Below the pieces are notes generated by a model, which saw nothing but the letters and a program-made list of their open reading frames with translations, ran no database searches and was not told where the DNA came from. From Kudoa neothunni (lineage: Eukaryota > Cnidaria): a stretch of 64,000 bases of DNA. The stretch is from the NCBI GenBank assembly GCA_964304625.1, contig OZ199838.1:10230001-10294000 (forward strand), in the 5' to 3' direction. How positions within the stretch are numbered: the stretch's first letter is position 1; the number at the start of each line of letters is the position of its first letter. Both the position numbers and the translations under genes were made by a program. This document shows positions 51,217-64,000 of this stretch, piece by piece.

Positions 51217-51893
51217 TGAACGACGTGAGTGATTTCATTGACGAATATACTTCATCTGGAAATGAATTTGACAATCATGTTATTGATGAAACGATATATC
51301 GGACGAAGAAATAGATCCCATAGATATTAATGATAATAATTTAAAAAGTAAAAGCGGAATTACTTGGAGTTTACCAAAGTCACTTACGAGAAAAACCTAT
51401 GCCGAAAACAATGAATTCCATCCTTGGTGCCATTTCATATGCAGTATCAAAAATATAACCATTCATGATTGTTTTTTGTTAAATATTACCTCCGAATTCG
51501 GTAGTATTATCATAAGGTATGCAAAAATGTGCTTGGAAATCATTATTTCAATGATGGGTGACATAATACCAATGAAATTGAATTTGAAGATTATGTAGGC
51601 CTTCTAATACTAATAGCTATTCATAAAGGTAAACAATTACCACTGATAATACTGTCATCGATGCGTCTAAAAATTTAAACCTCATACGATAATGCATTAC
51701 TATGCAACCAAGGGTGGGGTTGGTAATGTGGATAGAATGTTGGCATCAATTTCTACCCAGCGGTTTAAAAGATGACCAATTATCGTCTTTTCATATGATT
51801 GATATCTCGTCGATTAATGCATTTGCATCATTAAATGACATATTTAATTTAGAGAAAAAATTAAGGAGAAACTTTTTGAAAGAGATTTCTTAA
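51217..51893 (+). pseudogene. Broken piggyBac transposase B, internally deleted
   Basis: The N-terminal part is MNDVSDFIDEYTSSGNEFDN and then ITWSLPKSLTRKTY. A C-terminal part (VDRMLASIST, MIDISSINAFASLNDIF) follows directly; the catalytic core is missing. Protein-level similarity to copy A is visible in the layout but weak in sequence. Confidence 0.65.
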
Positions 51894-52187
51894 GAATTGT
51901 ACAATTCATTGTAAATAGAATCTACGGAAAAGTTATCAAAAGAAATTCAAATAAACCTGATATCCGAATAAAGAACCAAGTTTAAATAAAAAATCGTCAT
52001 GCTGAGATTATTCGGCATAATTAGTACAATATTCCAATGATTCTATTCGTTTAAATTTAATAATATTTTGTATTCATCAATCAATTATTTTTTTACACAC
52101 ATCCGCGAAATAAAAAAGTGGGGTAATTTTTACCCCAAAAGCAAAAGTGTTACATGGGTACCGTTTTTGATATTGTTAGAGGGTTAA

Positions 52188-52863
52188 AAACACAATGAAA
52201 ATGGAATATGCCTATTATTATAACTTATAATATTTAAAAATGATATAAAAACATGGAGTTTTATATAACTACGTTTATCGAAAAGAGAATAACAGAATAT
52301 TCACCTGAGCGCGTGAGCGACACAACAAAAGTGGTTAAGTGATCAGACTTACTCTGTATCCACCTTGAAAGGAACGCCCAAATGTAATTAACCGCTGTAA
52401 TACTTTCGAATGAAGCGGGATGTCGAATTTTTTTAAATTTGAAAGAGGAAACACTGATTTAGTTTATTTTATCAGTAAATGTTGCGAAATTGAAAGTTAA
52501 TAATAATTTTCTCAACCATTTTAGGTTTAAATCAATAATACAACTGTTCACTTATTAAATCACTTATATATTCTTGACGTTAGTATTTTTTACGTTAATG
52601 AAATTAATCCTACAAATTGATTTTAATTCTAGCATTAGACAATATGCCTTAAACGTCATTTTATGCCTCAAGAAGTTTATATTGACATAGTAGATAGTCA
52701 TTTAGTACCATTAAAAATACATCACAATTAGAAATTATTGTTTAAAATCATAAATCGAGTTCCGAAGAATTCTTCGATTACTAGAGCAAAGTTAATGGTA
52801 AAATAAAGAAAAAACAGCTGCTTGAAAAATACGCTAAGAATAATTAGAAACAAATCATTACAA
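52188..52863. other. Intergenic, no gene seen
   Basis: AT-rich spacer between the piggyBac right end and the VIRMA stop codon. Confidence 0.4.
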
Positions 52864-55800
52864 TTAGGTGGATTTTTTAACAGAGGTTTCATTTACAACA
52901 CCTTGATTAACAATTGAGGTAAAGTCATCCACATGAAGTGATGGAAGTCTGCTAGTTGAGCATTTGTTCTTTCTCCAGCTATCCATTTGGACTTGAGCTT
53001 TGGCTGAAGTGATAGCTTTATTCATTGCAAGCAAACTGTTATTGATAAGAGAAACTGTAAAGTTGGTTTCTTGGATTACCGGAGCTGCCCTATTTATTGT
53101 AAATATTTCATCTACAACTATCGAAACAACAACCAAATACATTTTCAACTGGCTTTTTCTTGGAATAGCAATAAGCGAACTACACAATAGGCTTATTCGA
53201 TTTTTGGTTTCAAGTTTGAGATTTTCGCACAATTGTATAAATTCATGCAACTTGAAGGGCTCCACCGGTAATTGTCTTTTAATGGAATCGCTAGAACTCG
53301 CAGAAAAATGCATTTTCGAGGAAAAGTGTGAAGAAATGATTTCGTTGTAGGAAGGAGAACTTTCTCTTAATTTGTCATAGGAAGTTTTGAGTGAAATATC
53401 GACAGATTCCGGCATGTTAAACAGCGCTGAATAGTCCAAACTAGTTAAAGATTATTCATTTTGAATAAGAAACATTAAAATACTTGCAAAAGTTAAAATT
53501 ATTTTTCGAGACCAAATCAGTGAAATGGTTTAGTAGAACGCCAACTTGACTAGGTTGTAGCGACATAAAATCCTACAAAAAATTGACAGTATGAATTTTG
53601 AAAATAGATATATAAATATACGCTTTGTAGAATATTACTGATTGATTGATTTTGATCTATGGGGAAAATGGTGTGCAGTAGTTTCCCACAAAGTATTTGT
53701 ATTTTATCATTACTAAAATATTCATATGTGAATCGTTAAATAATACAAAATTACATAACAGAAGAAATATTTAGTCTATACAAAATGATGGGAATAATCT
53801 TATAGAGAAATGAAATGTATAATTAATGAAATAATCATAACGATTATTATTTATTTATTCGAAAAATATTTCTAATAATTCAAACGCTTAATAACTGCCA
53901 ACTAATTTTAATCATTCGAAAGCAAGCAATACCATTTATTTTTAGCGGAATTTATAAGGTGTGACAAAAGTGAATAGTGCTTGCTGATTTTGTGTACAAC
54001 AGCTAATTTAAGGAGAGAATCCGCTGTGCAGAGATTGACCAGAAGCTGAAGAATAGCCATGTTTGAGGATAACCAAGCTGACTCCATAGCTGCATCCAAC
54101 TCACAAGAAGCATAACAATCCAGTGATTTGTATAGTCTTTCAATAATAACACTGACAAGGCCGATATCGTTTGGATCGAATACCTTCAATGAAAAAGTTA
54201 AAGCCTAATAATTATTCGACGAATTTACGGAAAAATAATTGGAAAATGAAGCACAATTTGTGAAGCAATCATCAAGTATTTTCTAAAAAGGAAGATCAAT
54301 CTGATGGAAACTAGGAAGTAAAAAGTTAGATTGTGTGGTTATATGTTGAGGCAACTTAACAGTATCAAAGTAATTCGAAGAGAGTTGAATTACAATAAAA
54401 AGGGTATCTCTTTGAAGTTTTATATTGGTTTGTTGTTGAACACCTAGCAGGCTGGCTATGACATGAATCAATTGTTCTTTTCTAGTAAAATCAAAACTAT
54501 CATCTTCAAATTGGTAGATACTACAAATTTGCGTTTAATTGTATGTATCATTATAGAATATTTAGTTATTGATTACTTGGATAAATGCTTTAATAGTACA
54601 ACCGCATTGAAAGGGCATTTAATCAATAAAGCCAAATTTCGAAGGTAATTAATCAATGAAAACCCTCGGTTGCTAAATTATTATTTAAAAAAATAAGACC
54701 ACATTAGACCACCTATCTAAATTATCCTCATTGCTGTTTGTGTTAGCATAATCCCAGGTCGAAATTATTTTATCCAACACAAAACTATGAAACCATTGAA
54801 ATATAATTCGAAGATATAATTGATCACCTTGTAATTAAACTTGCTAATTTATTTCCTTTGTATGTTAATAGAATCATTGTATTCGAACAATACTCGTTAA
54901 GCAATGTATTATGGGTGCTTAGACACAAATTAATCAGCCAGCTAAATTCCTTCCAATAACATATGGTAATGTTCTGCCACACATGATCATCAAAGGAATG
55001 ATTAGCGCAATTAATAAGTATATCATGTAGCATCATCAACGAATATGGAATAATCTAAAATATTAGAACTAAAACTTAGGTGAGGAGGATAAGTTGATTG
55101 ACTTCGAAACTTGATTTAATAAATTTGAACAGAGTTCTAACACAGTAATGATGACTTGAAAGGAGATGCACTTGATTGGTATTATGAGTAAGATCTAAAA
55201 TTACGATAAAATGTATTTTATAAAATGAACGCGATTGTTGTATTATTGTGTATTGTCATGAGGAGACTAACGGAGAAAATCTATGCATATCAAAGATATT
55301 AGTCTTCTATCATTACTACAGTTAAAATTTTTGGTCAATTGAGGCAAGATCAGTTTCTATGAACCCACAATATTTGAGTGTTTTCCCCACATCATTACCA
55401 CACAGGGAACACAATTAAATACTATCAAATCCATTAAGTTAGAAATTATTCTCCCTCATAACAACATCCGATTGATTTTAAAATCCAGTAATTACAACAA
55501 GGAGAAACAATATGCTCGGAGAGATAGCCATAAAGGAGTTGCTGACACCTCGATATCAATTGGTCCATATCGACGTCGGTTGGACAAACAAATGAAATCA
55601 AATGATCATTATGTTTGATCAATAATGAATACACGTTTATGAGTAGAAATGATTTGAGAAGTTTACGATCAAAATTAGCCATTTTAGAGTGTTTAGATTT
55701 TTCATTTAGAGACACACAGTCAAGTAAACTATTAGTGGTAGTGATGGAGGTAGGCAACAACAGCTGTAAAATAATAACAATAAGATTGAGTGATTTGATC

Positions 55801-58800
55801 ACCAATCTTCCCAGAGTGTCACATCGAAAGTAACCCATAGATGAAACAACAATCTGTAGCTGCTTGGAGAATAATGCTACAATGCTCACCACATCCATGC
55901 CAACCAATTCCAACGCCAATTGAATACGAACACTTTCTTCAGAAATACCTACAATCATACAAGTTGTAAAAACTTTTCCATTCAATTCTTATAGCCATAC
56001 GCAAAGAGGAGGAATCTTTATTTTTTATTTTCCGAGACAAGTCAGCAACCAATAGGGCCAAGGATAAGTAAAGTTTTTTTGCACGTTCAACATTCAGCAC
56101 ATAGTTACTGAGGATGCTTAACATTACAAAAACACATTAACGTTAAGTTGGCACTAATATGACATAAGTTAATAAATTACTCCTTCGCAAAATAACACAT
56201 GTCCGCTGCGTAATCGTTAATGTCTGAAATGTGAAGTAATGGTAAAAACCACTCGGTAACAGGTTTGAGAAGATTGTTTTCATCGGTTTTAATTAGGGCA
56301 CAAATGATGGGAATATTTTTAATTAGGCAATTACATGTATCATCGTAATCTACTAGAATTAGTTGGATAAATATCAACAAAGATTTTACCATTTAAAAAT
56401 GTAAATAAAATAAAGACAGCATAGCAAGCTGTGATTGGTTTCACTTTAGTTTCGGATTTATCTGTTTTATTCACTAAACCAACCCATCGTAAAAATCATT
56501 TTATATGAAGATGTGGTGCCAAAATTACTCGTGGTGTGAAGTAGAATGCAAATATAACGAAAAGTGCTGGGCTTCGCAATCGCTCTCAATACACTATCAC
56601 AAGCAAGCTTACTCTGAAGCATTATTCGAATTAATGAATGAAATGCTGCTATCAATTCTGGTGATTCAACGTCATCTATCACTAAACAGCTTTCAATGTC
56701 GATCAAATAAATTTCTGAAATATACAAAAATCTTTTTCATTCGCAAAACATTTTTTCAAATTTTCAACCGACTGAAACACCTTTGGAAATTGAATGTACG
56801 TATGTAGAAATTACAAATATACTTGTAACTCAAACAGAAATAAATTCACAAATTTAGGCCAACTTATTTCATTTAATAGAGTTATATCATTTAGGACTCT
56901 CTAATATAACGAAGTAATATAACATTATAAATTACGCTTATTAAACGTTCGGTATTGTAAAATATAAATTTTGAAGCCTTTTCTTTATGTATTTTCAGAA
57001 TTATTTAGATTACTTTAAAAATTGGTTTGTCTTCCGAATCAACAAGTTCTGGCTAAAATAAATAATATTAATGATTATTCATTAATAATACAAAATTAAA
57101 TAAAAGATAAAAAAATGAATCGAGACAATTAGAAAATTATTAATTTGTTTATTAAAAATAAAATTATAAGTTACACATTAAAGAAAAGGTAAATTGGATA
57201 ATCATCTAGACAAAAAAATGAATAGATTTAAATAATAAATGAATTACCCAATTAAATAATTAATTGTCATGGTAACGCTAAATTAAGTTTTAACCGAGAT
57301 TATCGAATTAAAAATACAATTAAATATTAAACCAGTCAAAAATGTTGACAAAGATATCAAATTGAACAATTAAAAGCTAAATTCACGAATATAGAATTGA
57401 TAACATTTAAAATAGAAAAAACATAAAATATCTATTTAAAAAATAAAATAAACGCAAAACTGACAAAAAACTACTTAAATCATTTTTTAAAATGCATATG
57501 CATGAACAAATAAATAACTAACGGGAAATTGCACCAATAAATATTCGATCTAATATTTAATTAATCAATTAACTGTCTAATGAATAGTTAATTTATTAAT
57601 CCTCAAATACCTGGAGGTGGCCACTGTGGCCAATCAGCACTCATTGTATCAATAACTTTTACAAAATATTTTATTTCCTTTTTTCCCAAGTGTATTTTGT
57701 AGTATAATGGTGCTTTTAAAAATATTTAAATAATGGAGTTTAAGTTTGATTTTTTCGCTTAAAATAATAAAAAGACAAAAACTTACACACATACCTGAAC
57801 ATGCTCATTATGACCACCATATAAACAATAACGTTTAGATAGTTGAAATATATAAAAATTATAAATGTACATTGAAACAAGGAATTTTTTAAAAATTCAT
57901 TTTTTCGTTTCTATACCAACTTGATTCTGTTAACTAATTTAATATGGCATGGGAATCGCGCATATTTTAATAATTTTGTTAAATTACATATCAACAAAAA
58001 ATATTAAGTAAAATATAGTTGTTTAAAGTTTAATTTAGATCATCTAATCATAACTTAAATTCAAAATCCAAAAATCCTTAAATTATGTATATATATATAT
58101 TTCTTATTCATAATTAATTTGTAACGTCAAATTTCAGGTTATAAAATACGAATTTATATATTTAATATTTTCTGTCAACAGGGAAAGAGCTTTCATCATA
58201 AAATCATGGATATTGAGAATAAAAAAAACCTTAGATGTTAAAATAATAATAATAATAAGAAAATGCGAAAAATTGTGCGATAATAAAACAGTTTGTTTCT
58301 AATTTTTCGCGCTATTCAAAGTATATACAGGCATAATTATTCCCGGCCTTCGCGCGTGAGCAAATAACGTCACAAAAATACATCGTTGATTTATTTTCAC
58401 TGAATTTATTATATGTTAAAATGTAGAAAATAACGTGAATAATTACGTTCTTATCCTTACACACAATGATTTTTGTTATTTTAATACATTTTTGTGTGTC
58501 GTGGCAGTGACCATCTCCAGGTATTCGTGTAACTTTTTTCCTCGAGTGTTCGGAGGTTAAATTAATCGGTTAATTGATGATGAACCAAATACTAAATATG
58601 TCGTCAGTTGAAAAAAATGAATAGTTAATTAAAAACAAAAATCAACTAATTACCATGACGATACAATTACACGAACGAATCTAATTTAGTAATTTCGAGT
58701 TATTCGGGGTTAACACAAAATCTTTGTATACAACTAATTTCTGATAAATATATCTCAATTAATTGAAACAAAAAATATACAAATAGTAGGTTCTTTTAGA

Positions 58801-61800
58801 TTATTTATGCTTTAGTTAAGAAAGGAAATTGCCAAAAAATAGGGAGAATGATATCAATAATTAGTTGTTCAATAACGGACGTGCCATTTTCAAGGTCTTC
58901 AATAATCAATATATTCACATGAAATTAATCCATTTAGGTTTTCAATCGCAGAGAATTCCAGAACCGCATATAATATTAGAATTAAATGAAAAAATTTTCA
59001 TTTAAAAGATAAGAATAATAAAAAATAATTACAATTAAGGTTAAAAAATCGTTGATAGATACCTAAAATAATAAAATTTATCTAAATAATAATGATTGAT
59101 ATTATATTTTATTATTTGTAAGTATGTAAGGTCCGAATATCTTTACACCTATTTAGGGATCGTTTATGAACAATTAAAATCACAAACACGCTATTTAATG
59201 GAAAAAATGAATATTAATTAGACGATTAATAATTTAAATTATTATCCAATAAATTATTATATAAACATTTAATAAACAGATTTAATATTTCAATCAATAA
59301 TTAATAACCAGGATATCTAATTGAGTACATGACTTAATAAAATTGATAGAATTTAACGTAGATCTAGACACTAAAAAAATTAAGTAAATGAGTACCTTGA
59401 CAGTGAACAACAACGCGGCAAGATGATTGAGCGATGTTGGATTGAGAAATAAGCAAAATTTACCTTAAGCAAATAATCATGCTCAATATCAACTGTAGAA
59501 ATGAAGCAATATACCACAATTAAGCGATACCAATTGGAACAATAGGCATTTGATTAGGAAATTGACACGTGACAACTGTATGGCAGTGGAGCTGATAATG
59601 CAGGTCACACATTCAACAAAGTTACTATATCAATTATACATTATCAACGAATAATACTCGCTTGTACTTTCTTGTAGCGAGCTTACAAATAAACTCTTGA
59701 AAATGTTTGCTATGGTGATCGGACACAATTGTTTTGTGTTTTTCAAACAATGATCTCATATTGTGGCAATTGGAGTCATTCGAATGGGCGATTAACTAAC
59801 AGGATGATATAAAAATAAGTTTGTGCGTTGTTCACTACATTTAACGAGTCCCGATCACGATCTACCATGGACTCAAAGCATTCAGAGATCGACGCCAAAA
59901 CATGCACAAGTCGATCCGAATTCTGTTGAATAGCTTCCTCCTCATTCAAATAACTTTAAGCGAATTCCATAAACTTTAATTAAAAATTTAAAAAATACTT
60001 AGTAACCAATCTTTTTAATTCTCTGAAACTATGGCGATATTTGATTAATTGTAGCAATTCATATACCAAAGGTCGCCTAGTAATAGCAAGAATAAATAAT
60101 TAAGTTAATGATGTAAAGTTGAATGAATACCATGTGTAATTTGAATATTTATCGTCATCAATTTTGGAGTATTCGTCAACCAGCAGTTTATAAATGGATA
60201 CATCTATACTCTTGATTTCCTACAATAATCGATAACAATAAGACCCAATAAAGAAGTGGATATTATAGGAATAGTACAATTTTGCATTGTAGAAACGTTT
60301 CAATGTGATCTTCGTTGAGGCACATAGAAATAAAAACTTTATCCAACTTAATGAAGAGAAATTTCACTTAACATATTTACTTTTAATCACATCGCACTTA
60401 AGGGAATGATGTGAGTATGGATTTATAAATACGGGAAATAACGCATCTACAGTTTTTTCCACCTAAAATTGTTATAAAATTAAAATTTAAAATCATAATT
60501 TAAAGTGTAAAAATAAGAAAACATAAAAAACGATCAACTAAATCATACATAGACAGTGAGTAGCTGGCATACTAAATGTGGAACCAACAACCAAATATCT
60601 TGTATAATACGTACAGAATATTCTAACAAGGTTGCTAGATACTAATCTATTGGTTAGTATGTGTGCAGAATGAACATTGTAATAATTGTAATACATCGGC
60701 GGGAACATTCCTTTTGGAATCTTCTGCTATCCATGACAACACTCTATCCATCATAGAAGAAACAAACTCTACAATGCCACAAATAGTTAACAATAGTCAT
60801 CAGAAAAAATTACCAGTAAATGGTTGCTTTTGGCGCAAATATTTATATATGAGCAAATTTTTGAAAATATTCACGAATTTGCTCAGCTTAGAATGATTGC
60901 TGTGTAATTTGATCGATAAGATTAATTGTTGTCTCACATTATCACACTACTTTGAAACATTTGATGTGGCAGAAATCCATTCAATAATAGGCTTCCAATT
61001 GTAACGATACTTAATAACAATAGGTATAATATAGATAAAATGGCAATTACTTGATCACATAATTGTCGATATTTTTCTAAACAATAACATAATTGATTTA
61101 GTCAATATCGATTATAGTAATGGATTACCTTCATCAGCCTGTATATTCGCACAAATGGCATTAAACTCCTTATTCTCCCATAGAAGAGAATGTTCGTCGG
61201 CGTTCAACAATGCACAAAAATGTATTTGATATATGTTAAATTTGTTGATATTTTGGATCCAAGAATCAAGTAAACCTTCACTTTTCAACAGTTTACTATC
61301 ACTAACAGTTTCTGTAGTCGAAACTCTACACAGAGATTATTTTGGATGACTGTAACAATGTGTAGAAACCACTATAAATTTACTGTTGTGATGTTGAATC
61401 AGAATCTTTAATTGGCGCAAAGAGGTCATACACATCATCCTAATTATACAATTGTCTTAAAGATATACAATTTCGAAATACAAAACTAATAGAACGGGTG
61501 ATTAACACCAATCAAAATGAACAATTGATTTGAAATAATAATTGAAAACAAATAATAGTTAATTATCCAATTAAAATAGATGACGTTGTCCAATTAACAA
61601 TAATTCTCACCATAATACGAACAACACATCATTTAATTATCATTATCCTATAACGAAATAATTTAATTACTATATTGTTTTTATTATCATAATCGAATAA
61701 TAATTCGCCGGCGGCAACAAGATTGTTGTAGGCAGCTTCTATTCCGCTGTTTGCTTGTTGTTGGTATTGAGCTTGACTCTGTTTGATGATAGAAATTAAT

Positions 61801-62606
61801 TGAACTCAAAGTAATATCATAGAAACAGATCACATACTTTTGAATTGCTGGTAGATGCAAAATCTGATATGTTTCCATCGTCTAGATCCGCCTCGTTAAT
61901 ATTTGCATCAACGTTGGATAACTAGAGAAAACGTTAAATAAAAATAAATATAGGAGCATTCAATCACATCATCGGTGCTCTGATAATAGGAGTACTCATT
62001 TTTTCCATCGTCAAATAAAGTGGAATAAAGAACTCCATAGATATTAAACGTCAAAACATCGAAATCTCCTTCCATCAATAAAATATCGCATGGAATCTTT
62101 TATCAATTTAAAAGGTATTAAAAAATAACGAGATAGCGCTACTGTTTCTGTTGGCTTTAATTGCAAATCTGAGAGAACAACACCGCATTCGTCATAACTA
62201 AAAATAGATAAATTGTCTTATGTTATTCGCCCTCTCCAAGTAAAGATACCTTATGTATGGCTTATAACAACTAGAATCATCCTTGGCTTTAGAAAAATAT
62301 GTATAAAATTTCAATGGACCGATTTTATCTTTTGAAGTTTTACTAACAATGAAAATTTATTTCACACATTCAAGAGGTTGGTTCATCCAAATTAAATACC
62401 TGATGTGGCGCAGTTTTTGGTGACATGGTTTGCCATTGGCTATCAACTTCACCTCATCAATAATCACTGGCTCTGGAAACACAATAGGTATGTAGTCATT
62501 GTCCTATCAACCACATTAATATCCTTATTATAAAATGTGTGAAAAATACTTGTTTTTCCTCTATCGAAATGTTTCCTGAAAATAACAACGATCTCGTTGG
62601 CTCCAT
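52864..62606 (-). CDS. VIRMA: VIRMA/virilizer, scaffold of the m6A methyltransferase complex
   Basis: VIRMA (KIAA1429, fly virilizer) holds together WTAP, the METTL3/METTL14 pair and other factors that write N6-methyladenosine on mRNA in the nucleus. First exons: 62606-62550, 62503-62400, 62342-62250, 62197-62143, 62096-61968 and 61921-61838, all in phase. Later exons lie at about 61.7, 60-61.5, 59.87-59.96, 56.47-56.74, 56.18-56.39, 55.4-56.1, 54.8-55.0, 54.3-54.5, 53.9-54.2 and 52.86-53.44 kb. Key matches: N-terminal PIVFPEPVIIDEVKLIANG, ILLMEGDFDVLTFNIYG, ALIKTDENNLLKPVTEWFLP (human LCKADENN..LGKWLEP) and C-terminal RLPSLHVDDF (human RPPSMHVDDF). The gene is smaller than in human: the acidic/proline-rich insert and the RG-rich tail are not seen. 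The start ATG at 62606 is in frame with the conserved LLF segment. Confidence 0.85.
56750..59867 (-). other. Large VIRMA intron, about 3.1 kb
   Basis: It lies between an exon ending about 59868 (EEEAIQQNSDRLVHVLASIS) and one starting about 56740 (DVESPELIAAFHSLIRIML). It is extremely AT-rich with AATTAAT-type low complexity. A pair of inverted repeats sits inside. No coding sense was found; exact splice points at both edges are not certain. Confidence 0.65.
57605..58527. repeat. Inverted-repeat pair in the VIRMA intron
   Basis: AAATACCTGGAGGTGGCCAC at 57605 matches the complement of 58498-58527 (GAATACCTGGAGATGGTCAC) with few differences over about 26 bp. They enclose about 0.87 kb of AT-rich DNA, a MITE-like arrangement. 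Confidence 0.5.
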
Positions 62607-64000
62607 AAATCCTAATGCGCAAATGTATTCAGTCGCTTACTTAATATCCGAGCATTATACCTTATATTATTATGCGATTCATTTGGCTGCTGACGATAAA
62701 TTTTTACCACTTCTTTCTTAAAAATTAATAATTAAGATATTTTTTATGATTCTATTTATACATATAAGAGACAATGAGCTAAAAGTTACGAAATTAGTTA
62801 GAGCTGTTTTTGTAGACGTGATGGATGCGATAGAGTAGACGATCATTTCATTGTTACACGCTCAATCCATTCAATTGAATCAGCATGAATTGTTTAATTT
62901 TTTTAAATCATAAAACTCCATCAACACTTTGATTAGTTTAATTTGCTTCTTAAATGTTTAATAACGTGTCGACAATACAAGCAGATCAATATTCGTGTAC
63001 TGACGATTAGATTATAACTTCTATGGGTACACTTCATTAAACAATCCATTAAAATAATCATATTTAATTTTTCAGGGATAACAACCACTTTAACACACAC
63101 GTAACATTGCGTCGATTCGATAGAATTGTATGTTGGATATGTGGAGGAAATGTGATGTGATTATGCTGAAAAAATCCTTTGTTACATCGCATTACATACT
63201 ATTTGTTGCTTGGTATGCACTTGGGAAATTAATTAATTCAAAATTAGGGGATTAATTCTTCCACGTTAATCTATTCAAATTTTAATCCGACGCTATATCG
63301 TATCAATGACACTTAATCTTCCCATTGTTCCTTTTTTCTACCGAAACTTGTCCGTTCTTTGAAGTAATGTCGATGATGGTTGACCTCATTAAGTTGCCTT
63401 TGGTAAACATTCTAAATTTTATTTGATATAAAAACTTAATTGCACATTGAAATAAAAATGTTTAAAACAAAATCGGAAGAAATAATTACCGCTTGAACCA
63501 ACTTTTACAATTCTTATTATTAATCAATATAAATTTACTATGAGATTATATATATGATTAACATGATTCTACTGTTTTTACAGTCATACCCAGAGTATAC
63601 TGTGAGGTAATGATAAAATACGTAACACTCGAAAGACACAACTTCATACTCATACCTGGATTATGTTTTTACAATTGTTTATAAAATGATCGACCGTAAA
63701 AATTCAACCACAAAAAATGACACTTAATTTTTCACAAAATTTCAGATAAACAGTTATTGTTTTAAAGTTTAATCATTTCCATTTGCCGAACATTCATCTA
63801 ATTTCTAACTTGGTTCAATAGTTAACATGAAATTAGGTTTTTGTTATATTATTATCATATTAATCATTAAATTTTTAATTATCCAAATTAATTACAAACA
63901 ACTGTATATTTTATCCTGGTTTGCTTATTAAGAAACCGATGATTGGAAATTGATTGAATTTCCCGCGTGCTACATAAAATGGATTTCTAAGTTTTCTATA
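62607..64000. other. Upstream flank of VIRMA, no gene seen
   Basis: AT-rich. The VIRMA promoter should be at its left end. No other coding sense was found. Confidence 0.4.

Larger units (their letters stand above)
48998..52187 (+). mobile_element. Two decayed piggyBac copies between TTAA termini
   Basis: The left end is TTAACCCTCCAACGACAT at 48998; the right end on the minus strand is TTAACCCTCTAACAATAT at 52187 (15 of 18 alike). Inside are two transposase relics in the same orientation (49691-50660 and 51217-51893). Palindromic GGGGTAAAATTTACCCC-type hairpins lie near 51053 and 52122. Either two copies lie side by side with inner ends lost, or one inserted in the other. Confidence 0.7.

Noticed and set aside
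53000-53350. 116-residue plus-strand open frame
   Set aside because: Antisense to the last VIRMA exon, which has a conserved HVDDF motif.
1-64000. CRISPR array, bacterial operon or phage-like system
   Set aside because: No regularly spaced direct repeats and no dense intronless genes; splice sites and animal gene families show a eukaryotic genome.

Overview
The window is eukaryotic and animal. The genes are cut by many very short introns (mostly about 28-60 bp, GT...AG), the sequence is strongly AT-rich, and the genes include an Otx-class homeobox gene and animal versions of housekeeping genes. Tiny introns beside a heavy load of decayed DNA transposons would suit a small-genome invertebrate, for example an orthonectid- or dicyemid-like animal. 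That placement is inference; no rRNA or mitochondrial sequence is present to test it.

Layout. 3.1-7.0 kb (+): exportin-T (XPOT), 12 exons followed, first exon uncertain. 8.0-16.9 kb: a transposon block with a Tc1-like copy, a MULE-type non-autonomous element, a broken piggyBac transposase and a broken Mutator-like (MULE) element with long inverted repeats. 17.6-23.1 kb (-): exocyst subunit EXOC5/Sec10, 17 exons, reading frame kept at every junction. 23.45-23.83 kb (+): a small basic protein head-to-head with EXOC5. 23.97-24.45 kb (-): a BolA-family gene (BOLA1-like), tail-to-tail with it. 25.7-27.0 kb: a second, different Tc1-like copy with its inverted repeats. 28.4-30.3 and 38.7-40.6 kb (-): two SLC17-type transporters, a same-strand duplicate pair separated by 8.4 kb of transposon debris (hAT-like transposase, a recent-looking MITE with 64-bp inverted repeats, hAT termini). 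42.1-42.4 kb (+): an unrecognised 68-residue gene with a 28-bp intron. 47.2-48.5 kb (+): an Otx-like homeobox gene with a long gene-free upstream flank. 49.0-52.2 kb: two decayed piggyBac copies between TTAA-ended inverted termini. 52.9-62.6 kb (-): VIRMA/virilizer, scaffold of the m6A mRNA methyltransferase complex, with one 3.1-kb intron.

The cellular genes do not form one pathway: tRNA export (XPOT), vesicle tethering (EXOC5), iron-sulfur/redox biology (BolA), anion transport (SLC17 pair), head/neural patterning (Otx) and mRNA methylation (VIRMA). Most open frames between them are transposase relics or antisense shadows. I saw no CRISPR array, no operon-like processing signal and no convincing new multi-gene system. 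The best leads are the unrecognised small gene, the inverted-repeat elements and the unusual intron sizes.
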